64,000 nt of DNA, from positions 3,918,084 to 3,982,083 of the forward strand of contig NZ_CP012334.1 of NCBI RefSeq assembly GCF_001704295.1, in the 5' to 3' direction. Every line of letters starts with the position of its first letter. Position 1 is the first letter of the stretch. The DNA is from Bordetella sp. H567. Its GTDB lineage: Bacteria > Pseudomonadota > Gammaproteobacteria > Burkholderiales > Burkholderiaceae_B. The position numbers and the translations under genes were made by a program. The notes beneath the pieces were generated by a model. The model had not been told where the DNA came from, ran no database searches, and saw nothing but the letters and a program-made list of their open reading frames with translations. This document shows, piece by piece, positions 12,857 to 20,714 of the stretch.

Positions 12857-12869
12857 TTTTAAAGAACAA
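12857..12869 (-). promoter_or_regulatory. Leader boxA antitermination site
   Basis: The minus strand reads TGTTCTTTAAAAA about 220 bases before mature 16S, close to the boxA consensus TGCTCTTTAACA. It lies in the roughly 360-base rRNA leader between promoter and 16S; no gene is seen in that leader. Confidence 0.7.
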
Positions 12870-13005
12870 GTCGGGCTCGCCACCCCGGGAACCTTGCGGT
12901 CCCCGCTGACCTCGCATCGGCATTTCAGCCTTGCCATCCAAGCCGCCTAAGTCACCGTTACCGGCTGCTTCGCGTCGCTTGCTGTGTCAGCAGCAGAGAA
13001 ACGAG

Positions 13006-13034
13006 ATTATGAAGACATTTTTTTGGGCTGTCAA
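13006..13034 (-). promoter_or_regulatory. rRNA operon promoter (sigma-70 type)
   Basis: On the minus strand a perfect -35 TTGACA (13034-13029) and a -10 CATAAT (13011-13006) are separated by exactly 17 bases. The spacer contains an A7 tract. Transcription would start near 12999 and run into the boxA leader and 16S. No second equally good promoter was found upstream. Confidence 0.82.
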
Positions 13035-13286
13035 ATCAAGCTTGGCTTCGATCTCACTGCCCGGGTACTTCACCATCCCGTCTTCACTATTTGCCGAAGG
13101 CGCTACATAGGGCGCTGGGATCACGCGAGCACTGCCCTATTTTTCAAGAGCCGCACCACGCTTACCCGAGTCAGCGGACGATGCATCCGTTCCGCGAACA
13201 GCGAAGGGGCGCGACTATAGCACAGGGGCGAAAAGCGCGCCGCGCGCATCGCTGCACACCGTAGAACCGCAGGCTCTACTGGATCC

Positions 13287-13407
13287 GAGGATGCGGGGAT
13301 GCGGGGATGCGGGAGATACCCGAGATACGGAGATACCGAGACCCCGGAGATACGGAGATACGCAAATACAAGGGATGCGGCAGACACAGGAGATACACGA
13401 ATAGCGG
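13287..13407. repeat. Degenerate direct repeats of GGGGATGC and GGAGATAC units
   Basis: Three tandem copies of a GGGGATGC-like 8-mer are followed by at least six copies of a GGAGATAC-like 8-mer with variable 0-15 base gaps. The stretch is strongly purine-biased on the plus strand. It lies in a gene-free gap of about 640 bases (13035-13678) between the rRNA promoter and a plus-strand gene. Open frames on the minus strand here encode only repetitive Pro/Arg/Ser sequence and are rejected as genes. Apart from this repeat, nothing is recognised in the gap. Confidence 0.6.
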
Positions 13408-13678
13408 GATAGGCGGAGGAGGATGGGCGTGGCGGAGCAGGAACACGACCCCCATGGAGAATGCATACGGCAAGACGATCTACGGCATACGCGTGGAAAG
13501 AAGGTGTAGAGGGAAGCAGCACGCGGACACGGTGAGATTTCAAAATGGCGTCGTTTCAGATCGATGTAGGCGCGCAGCCCCCACAATATTGATCCGATAG
13601 ACCTGCTGTTCCTAGGCGCCGCGGTACACCACACGTGACCGCCTGGCGCGGTATCGGGAAACAGACCTGGAGATTTGC

Positions 13679-14245
13679 ATGAGCACCCCCCGTTTGCCCC
13701 GCGTTCCCTTGCTGGAACCCGCGCAGATGAGCCCCGAGCAGAAGCGCATCCATGACGTGATCACTTCCGGGCCTCGCGGGCAGGTGCGCGGGCCCTTGGG
13801 CGTGTGGCTGCACCGTCCGGCCATGGCCGAACATGCCCAGGCGTTGGGTCAATATTGCCGCTATGAAACCAGCCTGCCCACACGGCTGTCGGAATGGGCG
13901 ATCCTGATCATGGCGCGGCACTGGCGTTCGGAATATGAGTGGTGGGCACACAAGCCCCGCGCAATAAAGGCGGGCGTTGGTGAAAAGATGATCGCGGCCC
14001 TACGCGAAGGTACGCCCATCCCCTACGCCCAGGCCGACGAGGCGCTGGTCCATGAATTCCTGACGGTATTGCACGAAACCCGTCGCACGCCGCAGGCGCT
14101 GTATGAGCGCATCGTGCATGTGCTGGGGGAGTCCGGCGTGATCGACCTGGTCAGCATCGCCGGCTATTACACCTTGATCGCCATGACGCTGGGTGCGTTC
14201 GATATCCAGCCACCGGAAGGCACGCCCGCGGAGTTGGGCGAATAA
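13679..14245 (+). CDS. Carboxymuconolactone decarboxylase family protein
   Basis: A 188-residue protein of the CMD/AhpD-like fold. SPEQKRIHDVITSGPRGQ, the SEWAILIMARHWRSEYEW helix and HKPRAIKAGV are typical of 4-carboxymuconolactone decarboxylase-like proteins. The CxxC redox pair of AhpD is absent, so a peroxidase role is unlikely. ATG 13679 is preceded by GGAG at a good distance. It stands alone, so its substrate cannot be read from context; aromatic-acid lactone chemistry is only a family-level guess. It converges with the small gene at 14391. Confidence 0.85.
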   Translation: MSTPRLPRVPLLEPAQMSPEQKRIHDVITSGPRGQVRGPLGVWLHRPAMAEHAQALGQYCRYETSLPTRLSEWAILIMARHWRSEYEWWAHKPRAIKAGVGEKMIAALREGTPIPYAQADEALVHEFLTVLHETRRTPQALYERIVHVLGESGVIDLVSIAGYYTLIAMTLGAFDIQPPEGTPAELGE

Positions 14246-14301
14246 CCGCCGCCCGGGAGGCGATAACGGGCCCAGCCTGTACGAACGGAGCGGATAAAGA
14301 G

Positions 14302-14324
14302 CCGCCGGCGCGAAAGGCCGGCGG
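14302..14324. terminator. GC-rich hairpin between convergent genes
   Basis: An 8-bp perfect stem (14302-14309 with 14317-14324) with a 7-base loop lies 57 bases after the CMD gene and before the end of the convergent small gene. No T tract follows, so it is a weak or Rho-assisted terminator at best. Confidence 0.4.
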
Positions 14325-14390
14325 GCGAGACAACATGCACAAGGCGCGGATCGGTGGCAGGCGCGCACAATCGCGCAAGCCTGACTTGGG

Positions 14391-14660
14391 TTACCAGTAA
14401 TAGAGGCTCATCGCATAGGCGCGGCTGTACTCGAATTCTTGCAGCGCCTGAGCCTCCGCGCGCATCTCCGGCGATACCCCCATATCGGCGAGCTCGCCGT
14501 CGCTGTATTCGCGCACGTCGAAGAAGGTGTCCGGCGTGGACCAGCTCTTCCACAACGCGACGAACGGCGCGGCCAACAGGCCGCACAAAGCGCGCCCCAT
14601 GCCAGCGCGTTCCAGGGTGAGGGGCGAAGCGGCCGCCACCGCGGTAGAGGTATTGGACAT
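14391..14660 (-). CDS. Small protein with DUF1127-like segment
   Basis: An 89-residue protein. ATG 14660 has an AGGAGA ribosome-binding site 6 bases upstream, which rules out the longer frame. The N-terminus is Ser/Thr/Ala-rich, and a short hydrophobic stretch follows (about residues 20-36, GRALCGLLAAPFVALW). The segment DVREYSDGELADMGVSPEMR resembles the DUF1127 (YjiS-like) motif, which in small alphaproteobacterial proteins has been linked to RNA binding and phosphate metabolism. The tail is rich in aromatic residues (SRAYAMSLYYW). The match is partial; function unknown. Confidence 0.6.
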   Translation of the reverse strand: MSNTSTAVAAASPLTLERAGMGRALCGLLAAPFVALWKSWSTPDTFFDVREYSDGELADMGVSPEMRAEAQALQEFEYSRAYAMSLYYW

Positions 14661-15177
14661 CAATGGTCTCCTGATAAAGGCGAATGGTTGTGCTTGCTCC
14701 GCCCCAACGCGTTGTTTCGCCGTGCGCACTCGCCACGGGGAAGTACGTGATTTCGCGAGGTGGGGCTCGATGAGGCCGCAAGCGCCTGGGAGTAACCCAG
14801 CTCCACCGGCGGGTTCCGGCTGAAAGGGGGGTGCTCACGCACAATCAGACCGGATGAAAGGCGCTGGCCCGCCCATCCGGTCACACTCGTCGCGTGTTCG
14901 ATGCCCACGATGCGGGCTGCTTCCCGTGGGGAAAGCACGCCCTCCCTTGAAGCGCATATCCCGGCCGCACAGACGGGATATGCGATGCGGCCTCCGGCCC
15001 TCGCGGAGGCCCCGCTTCCGGGTGGCGGGTGGCCCGTGCCAGTGCCCGGGCCCGCGCCCATGCCTCAGGGGCGACCGCGCCCGGCACCTTTCGGCCTAGG
15101 CGCGGCCGGATCCAGCCTTCTGACCTCGGACCGCATGGGCGCCTGTGGCCCTTGGACCGGGTCGAGCGCTCGTGCCC
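14661..15177. other. Gene-free stretch of 517 bases
   Basis: This gap lies upstream of the minus-strand small gene and after the 3' end of a minus-strand GST gene. It is very GC-rich in its right half. No conserved protein, RNA gene or clear promoter hexamer pair was recognised. Open frames here have no familiar motif and overlap on both strands. Confidence 0.5.
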
Positions 15178-15888
15178 TTAGGCCGCGTCCAGCGCCGGAT
15201 AGTGGCGGAATATCCCATCGCCGTACGGTAGGCGGCGTTCGCTGGACAGATACTCCTGCAGTTCCGGCAGGGCGGCCACGCGCTCGTACAAGCGCCTGAC
15301 CTTGGGATACTGTCCCGCGAGAGTGGCCATGCGCTTGGGGAAGGCAAAGCGCAATCCATCGATGAGCTGGAACAGCGAGAGATCGGCATAGGTCCATTTT
15401 TCGCCACCCGCCAACCACAAGCCTTCGTGCACCAGGATGCGTTCGAACCAGGCCAGGAACTTGGGAATGCGTTCTTCGCGGAAATGCTTGGCGCGTCGCG
15501 CCGCCTCTTTCTTCTGATCCTCGTAATAGAGACTATTGGCGATGGGATGGTGCACATCGTGCGCCTCGGCGACGAGGTCGGCGATGGTGAGCTGTATCTG
15601 GTGCACCCAAAGCCGGCCGGCGAGGTCCTGCGGCGCCAGGCCATGTTTCTCGCCCAGGAAAAGCAGGATGTTGGCGGTCTGGCCGACCGATATGCCCTCC
15701 CCCACGAGGTAGGGCGGTGCGAACGGCGGATGGTGGTCGCGGGTCTTCATGTCGCGGACGATCGCCGCGTCGCCGCCCGGCTCGCGCGCCCGATCCCGAT
15801 AGGGAATGCCGCCAGCCTCAAGTGCCAGGCGCACGAACTCGCCACGCCCCGGAATGCCGTCCCAATACCAGAGGTCGTAAGGTGCCAT
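15178..15888 (-). CDS. Glutathione S-transferase family protein
   Basis: A 236-residue GST. The N-terminal domain begins YDLWYWDGIPGRGEFVRLAL, like alpha/mu/pi/sigma-type enzymes in which an early Tyr activates glutathione. Next come HPPFAPPYLV and a Gln-rich GQTANILLFLGE that takes the place of the usual QSxAI motif. The C-terminal helical domain has KWTYADLSLFQLIDGLRFAF. ATG 15888 is chosen because GGAGA precedes it at a good distance; the longer frame to 16095 adds no homology. Orientation and distance do not link it to the ABC operon upstream. The substrate is unknown. Confidence 0.87.
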   Translation of the reverse strand: MAPYDLWYWDGIPGRGEFVRLALEAGGIPYRDRAREPGGDAAIVRDMKTRDHHPPFAPPYLVGEGISVGQTANILLFLGEKHGLAPQDLAGRLWVHQIQLTIADLVAEAHDVHHPIANSLYYEDQKKEAARRAKHFREERIPKFLAWFERILVHEGLWLAGGEKWTYADLSLFQLIDGLRFAFPKRMATLAGQYPKVRRLYERVAALPELQEYLSSERRLPYGDGIFRHYPALDAA

Positions 15889-16130
15889 CGATGCATCTCC
15901 AACGAGAAAGGCGCCGTCCAGCAAACCGTGTACCCATTGCGCGAAGCCAGGCCGTCGGGACGGCGGCGGCGCCGCACGTTCCCCCTGTTGCACGACACCG
16001 TATCCGCCGCACGAAACGGCGCTGTACCGTAAGGTATCACCCCAGCGGGATGTGGCAATGCGGCAATCACTCCTGCGCGATGCGCGCCCTTGCACGACAC
16101 GGCGCGCCTACCGCTGAACGCGCCCCGCCG

Positions 16131-16919
16131 CTACCGTTGCACGATACGCCGCGCCCCGACGATGCGTTCGGCGAGCACGAGGATCAGGATGATCATGATG
16201 ACCTGTAGCGCCGAGGCGGCGGCCACGACCAGTTGGCTGCCCTGGAACTGAAGATAACTGAAGATCTCGATCGGCAGCGTGACGATGCCGGGTCCGGTAA
16301 GAAACAGCGCGGCGTTCAATTCGCCGAAAGAGACGATGAAGGCGAAAAGCCAGGCCGACAGCAGCGCCGGCCAGATGATCGGCATGGTGATCAACATGAA
16401 GGACTTGATCGGACCCGCGCCCAGGCTCAGCCCGGCTTCCTCCAATGCGGTATCGAAGGCCTGCAGGGCAGCGACGATGGCTCGAAACGCATACGGCAGG
16501 CACACCACCACGTGGGCGATCAACAAGCCCGGCAGGATGGCAACCCCCAGGGTGCGATACAAAAGCAGCAGGGCCAGGCCCAGGATGATGGTGGGAAAAA
16601 CCAGCGGCGCCATGAACAGCATTTGCAGCAGGTTGGATAGCCAGCCGCGTCGCCGCGACGCATAGATGGCGGCCAGCAATCCGAGCAGGCCCGCCAGCGT
16701 CGCGGAAACAAACGCCAGCCACAGGCTCAGTCCGAAAGCCTGTCGCATCTCCGGAATGGTGAAGAAGGCCTGGAACCAGCGCAGGGAAAAGCCGGGCGGC
16801 GGAAAGACCAGCGTATCGGCCGAGCTGAAAGCAAACAGGAAGATGACCAGGATAGGCCCCAGGATCAGGACCAGCGCGATGCCGGTAATGAGGCGCAAAA
16901 GAAAGCGGCCGGCGCTCAT
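16131..16919 (-). CDS. ABC transporter permease, PotC/PotI-like (polyamine type)
   Basis: A 262-residue inner-membrane permease with six hydrophobic segments. The EAA loop EEAGLSLGAGPIKSFMLITM, which docks the ATPase, is at about residues 158-177. VSFGELNAALFLTGPGIVTLPIEIF is typical of the second permease of spermidine/putrescine-type importers. ATG 16919 overlaps the stop of the upstream permease gene (ATGA), so translation is coupled. The long open frame upstream to 18179 is antisense-like filler. The transported substrate is inferred from family only. Confidence 0.9.
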   Translation of the reverse strand: MSAGRFLLRLITGIALVLILGPILVIFLFAFSSADTLVFPPPGFSLRWFQAFFTIPEMRQAFGLSLWLAFVSATLAGLLGLLAAIYASRRRGWLSNLLQMLFMAPLVFPTIILGLALLLLYRTLGVAILPGLLIAHVVVCLPYAFRAIVAALQAFDTALEEAGLSLGAGPIKSFMLITMPIIWPALLSAWLFAFIVSFGELNAALFLTGPGIVTLPIEIFSYLQFQGSQLVVAAASALQVIMIILILVLAERIVGARRIVQR

Positions 16920-18028
16920 GTGCCCTTCCCCTGCACCCTTTGCGGGCGCATCACGATCTGGATGGCGGCCGCGATGACCAGGGCGATGGCCAGCAGCACG
17001 AAGGACAACGCGGCCGCGCGAGGCCAGCGGAAGGTCGCGGCGCTGTCGAACACCAAGCTGACCAGCAGCTTGAACCGCGGACCGCCCAGCAGCGCGATGG
17101 TGACATAGGCGCTCAGCATGAGGAAGGTGACGAGCATCAGGCCGGAGGTCACGCCGGGACTGGACAGCGGCAGCGTGACGCGGAAGAAAGTCTGCCACGG
17201 GCCGGCACCCAGCGATTGCGCCGCCTCGGTATAGCGCTGGTCGATGGCCGTGAGGGAATTCGTAATGGACACGACCATGAAGGGAAGCAGGATGGTCAGC
17301 AGGCCGACCACCACCGCATCGAAGGAATACAGGAACTGGATGGGCCGATCCGTCAGGCCAGCTTCGCGCAGGGTGACACTGAGAATGCCGGTACGGCCCA
17401 GGATGCTGACCCAGCCATAGGCGCGCACGACGTTGCTGACCATCAAGGGGAACATCATGAGCAGCAGCATGATCATGCGTCCGCGCGGCGGCAGGCGCGA
17501 GGCGTAGAGGGCCACGGGGTAGCCGAGCAGGAGACAGGCGATCAGTACCACGCCGGTAGCCAGCAAGGTGCGCTGGATGATCAACAGGTAGAAGGGGTCG
17601 GTGGCGACCTCGACGTAGTTGCGCAGGGTCGGCGCCAGGTCGTACAGCGCCGTCTGGGAGTTCGTCATGAAGCTGACGAAGAACAGGTAGGCCAGCGGCA
17701 GGACGAAGAACACGAGCAGCAGCAGGACGGGCGGCGTGGCCACCGCCCACAGCAGTCCCGTACGCGACAGCAGCGCGCGGTTCCGGGGTGTGTCGTCCTG
17801 TCGCTGCGCGACTTCCTCCCCAAGGGAGGGAGCGCGCCCTTCGCGCGGCCGCGCGGGCGCGCCGGACGATGTGCCCTCCTGTCGCTGCGCGACTGCCTCC
17901 CCAAGGGAGGGAGCGCGCCCTTCGGGCGGCCGCGCGGGCGCGCCGGACGATGTGCCCTCCTGTCGCTGCGCGACTGCCTCCCCAAGGGAGGGAGCGCGCC
18001 CTTCGGGCGGCCGCGCGGGCCCGCTCAT
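16916..18028 (-). CDS. ABC transporter permease, PotB/PotH-like, with repeated N-terminal extension
   Basis: A 370-residue permease. Residues about 90-370 are a normal PotB/PotH protein: TM1 (PPVLLLLVFFVLPLAYLFF), six segments in all, and the EAA loop EAAQSLGAGPWQTFFRVTLP. The first about 85 residues are unusual: three near-identical 27-residue units built on RAPSLGEAVAQRQEG, encoded by 81-bp DNA repeats (17796-18038). The start ATG at 18028 overlaps the ATPase stop (ATGA), so the repeats begin right after the natural start codon. The unit is Pro/Arg/Gly/Ala-rich, lacks a hydrophobic segment and should lie in the cytoplasm. It probably does not stop transport, but this is untested. Confidence 0.88.
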   Translation of the reverse strand: MSGPARPPEGRAPSLGEAVAQRQEGTSSGAPARPPEGRAPSLGEAVAQRQEGTSSGAPARPREGRAPSLGEEVAQRQDDTPRNRALLSRTGLLWAVATPPVLLLLVFFVLPLAYLFFVSFMTNSQTALYDLAPTLRNYVEVATDPFYLLIIQRTLLATGVVLIACLLLGYPVALYASRLPPRGRMIMLLLMMFPLMVSNVVRAYGWVSILGRTGILSVTLREAGLTDRPIQFLYSFDAVVVGLLTILLPFMVVSITNSLTAIDQRYTEAAQSLGAGPWQTFFRVTLPLSSPGVTSGLMLVTFLMLSAYVTIALLGGPRFKLLVSLVFDSAATFRWPRAAALSFVLLAIALVIAAAIQIVMRPQRVQGKGT

Positions 18029-18038
18029 GGACGTGCCC
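17796..18038. repeat. Three tandem 81-bp repeats inside a permease gene
   Basis: Units begin at 17796, 17877 and 17958, an exact 81-bp period (27 codons, frame-preserving). Units two and three are almost identical; the first differs at a few bases (CTTCC for CTGCC, CGCGC for CGGGC). Each unit carries the near-palindrome CCTCCCCAAGGGAGG followed by a GC stem-forming part (GCGCCC..GGGCGG). The array starts in the last codons of the ATPase gene overlap and fills the permease N-terminus. Confidence 0.9.
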
Positions 18039-19224
18039 TCCCGTCCCCGCGCGAGCCGGCGGTAGGGGTTTGGGTACCGGGGGCAGCCGGCGTGGGCGCG
18101 AGTGCCACCACGGCGGCGTCGTCCCAGGCCAGGCGGACCACCGCGCCGGGGGCGAGGTGCATGGCGCGCACGCCGTCATTCGGCAGATGGGCCGCCAGCG
18201 CGCCGCCTTCGCTTTCCATGAACAGATGCGTCTGCGCGCCGCGGTACACCACCTCTTTTAGCGTGGCGGCCAGGCGGCCTTGTGGGTCCAGGCGGACCTT
18301 TTCCGGGCGCAGCGCGAGCTTGATGGCGTCGCCGACCGCGTGGGATCCGCTTGCGGTGCCCGTGCCGGCGGGGGCGTCCACGGTCAGGCAGGTACCGCCC
18401 AGGCCGACCACCAGCTTGTCGCCCTCGCGGCCGCGGATTTCGCCGTGCAGGATGTTGCTGGCGCCTAGGAAGGTGGCGACGAACTCCGTGCCTGGACGTT
18501 CGTAGATGTCGCGCGGCGCGCCGGCCTGCTGGATGCGGCCGTCCTTCATGACGGCCACGCGATCGGACATGGTCAGGGCCTCTTCCTGGTCGTGCGTGAC
18601 GAACACCGTCGTGGTGCCCAGGCGGCGTTGCAGCTGCCTCAGTTCGACCTGCATCTGCTCGCGCAGCAATTTATCCAATGCCGACAGCGGCTCGTCCAGC
18701 AGCAGCACGTCCGGCTCGAACACGATGGCGCGCGCCAACGCGACGCGCTGCTGCTGTCCGCCGGATAACTGGCGCGGATAGCGCTGCCCGAACCCGCCGA
18801 GCGCCACCATGTCCAGCGCACCGGCCACGCGGCGCGCGATGCTGGCCGTGTCGACGCGGCGCATCTTCAGCCCGAACGCGACGTTCTCGGCCACCGTCAG
18901 GTGCGGAAACAAGGCGAAGCTCTGGAAGACCATGCCGAAGTTGCGCTTGTGGGCCGGCACGCCGGTGACGCGCTTGCCGCGGATGTGGATATCGCCGCGG
19001 CTCGGCTGTTCGAAGCCGGCGATAAGGCGCAGCGTGGTGGTCTTGCCGCAGCCACTGGGCCCGAGCAGGGAGAAGAAAGTCCCGCGCTCGATATCGAGAT
19101 CCAGCCGATGCAAGGCGACGGTCGGTCCGAAACGCTTTTCCACGCCATCGAAGCGTACATCCAGGGCAGCGGCATCCGCTGTCCGTGCGGGGCCGTCCAC
19201 CACCGCGCTCGCCACCACGCTCAC
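18025..19224 (-). CDS. ABC transporter ATP-binding protein, PotA-like
   Basis: A 399-residue cytoplasmic ATPase. Walker A GPSGCGKT is at residues 55-62. The Q-loop MVFQSFALFPHLTV, signature LSGGQQQRVALARA, Walker B VLLLDEPLSALD and switch His (VTHDQEEAL) follow. A C-terminal TOBE region from about residue 285 is typical of PotA/FbpC-like importers. The GTG start at 19224 forms a GTGA overlap with the stop of the upstream gene; the longer open frame to 19437 lies inside that gene and is rejected. It powers the import of a polyamine-like or related small cation (family inference). Confidence 0.93.
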   Translation of the reverse strand: MSVVASAVVDGPARTADAAALDVRFDGVEKRFGPTVALHRLDLDIERGTFFSLLGPSGCGKTTTLRLIAGFEQPSRGDIHIRGKRVTGVPAHKRNFGMVFQSFALFPHLTVAENVAFGLKMRRVDTASIARRVAGALDMVALGGFGQRYPRQLSGGQQQRVALARAIVFEPDVLLLDEPLSALDKLLREQMQVELRQLQRRLGTTTVFVTHDQEEALTMSDRVAVMKDGRIQQAGAPRDIYERPGTEFVATFLGASNILHGEIRGREGDKLVVGLGGTCLTVDAPAGTGTASGSHAVGDAIKLALRPEKVRLDPQGRLAATLKEVVYRGAQTHLFMESEGGALAAHLPNDGVRAMHLAPGAVVRLAWDDAAVVALAPTPAAPGTQTPTAGSRGDGRARP

Positions 19225-20684
19225 ATCGACTCCTTGATGACGCGGTCGAACCGCGCAATACGTACCGCCGCCGCCAGCAGGCGCACGGGAAGCTCCAACA
19301 GAACCAGCATCTCCACGGCACGGCGCGGCGCGCCCTGCAGGGCGAGGATGGCATCGTCCATCACCAGGCACAGCTCGGCCGACAACGCCTCGTCGTCCCC
19401 GTCGCGCAGTTCGGGCGCCAGCAGCAGTTCTTTCCATTCGTCGGCCAGGGTGTGCAACATCCCACCCATGAGTTCGGACAGCGCGGGTTCTTCGTTATCG
19501 AGCCGGCCGGCCAGGGCGTTGGCCGCCACGTGCCAGGACTGCTCCGCGCGCCGCAGGTTTTCATCCGGCGAACACGCCGGCGCGGGCGCCGCCGTGCCAC
19601 CGGAGCGCAGGGCCGCGCTTTCCTGGTGCTGCCGTCCAAGGTCCACGGCGCCGCGGTCCCCCCGGACATCGAAGGCGCCCAGCATCAGCGCCGCGTTCAG
19701 CACCAGCCGGAAGCTCAGGCAATCCTCGCGGGCGTAAAAACGCAGGGTTTCTTCCATGGTCTTGCGTCCGCGAATGGGCAGGTATTTGCGCACATAGCCG
19801 TCCAGCGCCATGGCCTTGCGCAAGAACTCGCCCATTTCCGGATGCGGCGAAAAGCCGACCACGCGCCCTTCATGCGCGTTGCTGGACAGGATGGCGACAC
19901 GATCGCGCATGACGCGGTCGAAGCGCTCGCCCTCCAGCGGATTATCGATGAACAGCCGGGTCGACATGATGTGGCTTTCAAACGTCCCGCCGGTGCGGGC
20001 GCGGCGATGCCCGGGCTCGTACACGGGGCCGTGGTAGTACGCCAGCTCCATCGTTTCCGGCAGATCGCGGCGCAGCGCGGCATCGGCCAGCCGCACATTG
20101 AGCAGGCCCGCGCCGGTACACAGGTATTCGTGGGTATAACGCGGCTTGGCATCGAGCAGGCCCAGCCAATGCGGCCGCCCCTGCGAAAAATAATAAGCGC
20201 CGCCGCAGGACCCGATGCCGGCGCCGCCGCGCGCGAGAAAGGCCCGGATCGCGTCATCGACGCCGGTCTGGCCTTCGATGCGGTCCAGGCCCCAGGTGGC
20301 GAAGCCACCCGGCAGGATCAGGACGTCGGCATGGTCCAGGATGCCGCCGGCGATATCCGCCGCGGTGGCGCGCCGGTACGGCAGGCCCAGGCTCCACAGG
20401 CAGTGCGAGTAGTACGCGTAGTAGGGATAGCCGATGGCGGCGCCGCAATACAGCACGATGCGCGGTAGCGCGATCGGTCGCTCGTCTTGGGCAGCGGGCG
20501 CGCCGGGGCCGGACACCGCGGCAGCGGGCAGTCCCGCGTGCCGCGCCGCCCGTGCCAGGGTGTCGGGACCGGCGTAGCCGTCCGGCGTGAGCCGGAGGGC
20601 GTGGCCGCGCGCCATGGCGCGATGCGCCAGCACGGCGATGCCCAGGGCATCGCCGTGCGGCGACCAGGAAAGCCGGGACGCCAT
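19221..20684 (-). CDS. Class I glutamine-amidotransferase-like (BPL_N-type) enzyme in ABC importer operon
   Basis: A 487-residue protein with no signal peptide, so cytosolic. Residues about 74-290 form a class I amidotransferase-like domain. They hold VLILPGGFATWG, the nucleophile elbow GIGSCGGAYYF with Cys160, and FSPHPEMGE with His281 and Glu283, which complete a Cys-His-Glu triad. This resembles the BPL_N domain group. The C-terminal ~190 residues look helical and are not recognised. ATG 20684 has AGGAG 6 bases upstream. It lies between the binding-protein gene (31-base gap) and the ATPase gene (GTGA overlap). It is not a PuuD: the motifs differ. An amidase or hydrolase acting on the imported substrate is an inference. 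Confidence 0.8.
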   Translation of the reverse strand: MASRLSWSPHGDALGIAVLAHRAMARGHALRLTPDGYAGPDTLARAARHAGLPAAAVSGPGAPAAQDERPIALPRIVLYCGAAIGYPYYAYYSHCLWSLGLPYRRATAADIAGGILDHADVLILPGGFATWGLDRIEGQTGVDDAIRAFLARGGAGIGSCGGAYYFSQGRPHWLGLLDAKPRYTHEYLCTGAGLLNVRLADAALRRDLPETMELAYYHGPVYEPGHRRARTGGTFESHIMSTRLFIDNPLEGERFDRVMRDRVAILSSNAHEGRVVGFSPHPEMGEFLRKAMALDGYVRKYLPIRGRKTMEETLRFYAREDCLSFRLVLNAALMLGAFDVRGDRGAVDLGRQHQESAALRSGGTAAPAPACSPDENLRRAEQSWHVAANALAGRLDNEEPALSELMGGMLHTLADEWKELLLAPELRDGDDEALSAELCLVMDDAILALQGAPRRAVEMLVLLELPVRLLAAAVRIARFDRVIKESM

Positions 20685-20714
20685 GCAAGGCTCCTTACAG
20701 GTTCAAAACGGGGC

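Noticed and set aside
13287-13407. Possible CRISPR array
   Set aside because: Units are 8 bases, degenerate, unevenly spaced, with no unique spacers and no cas genes nearby.
13121-13634. Overlapping minus-strand open frames encoding Pro/Arg/Ser-rich repeats
   Set aside because: They only translate the short DNA repeats; no ribosome-binding site or homology.
16940-18505. 521-codon plus-strand open frame over the ABC permease and ATPase genes
   Set aside because: Antisense to well-supported genes with ATGA coupling; low-complexity product.
18025-19437. Extended ATPase start at 19437
   Set aside because: The extra 71 residues are Arg/Gly-rich and overlap the upstream gene; GTG 19224 gives a GTGA overlap and normal PotA start.
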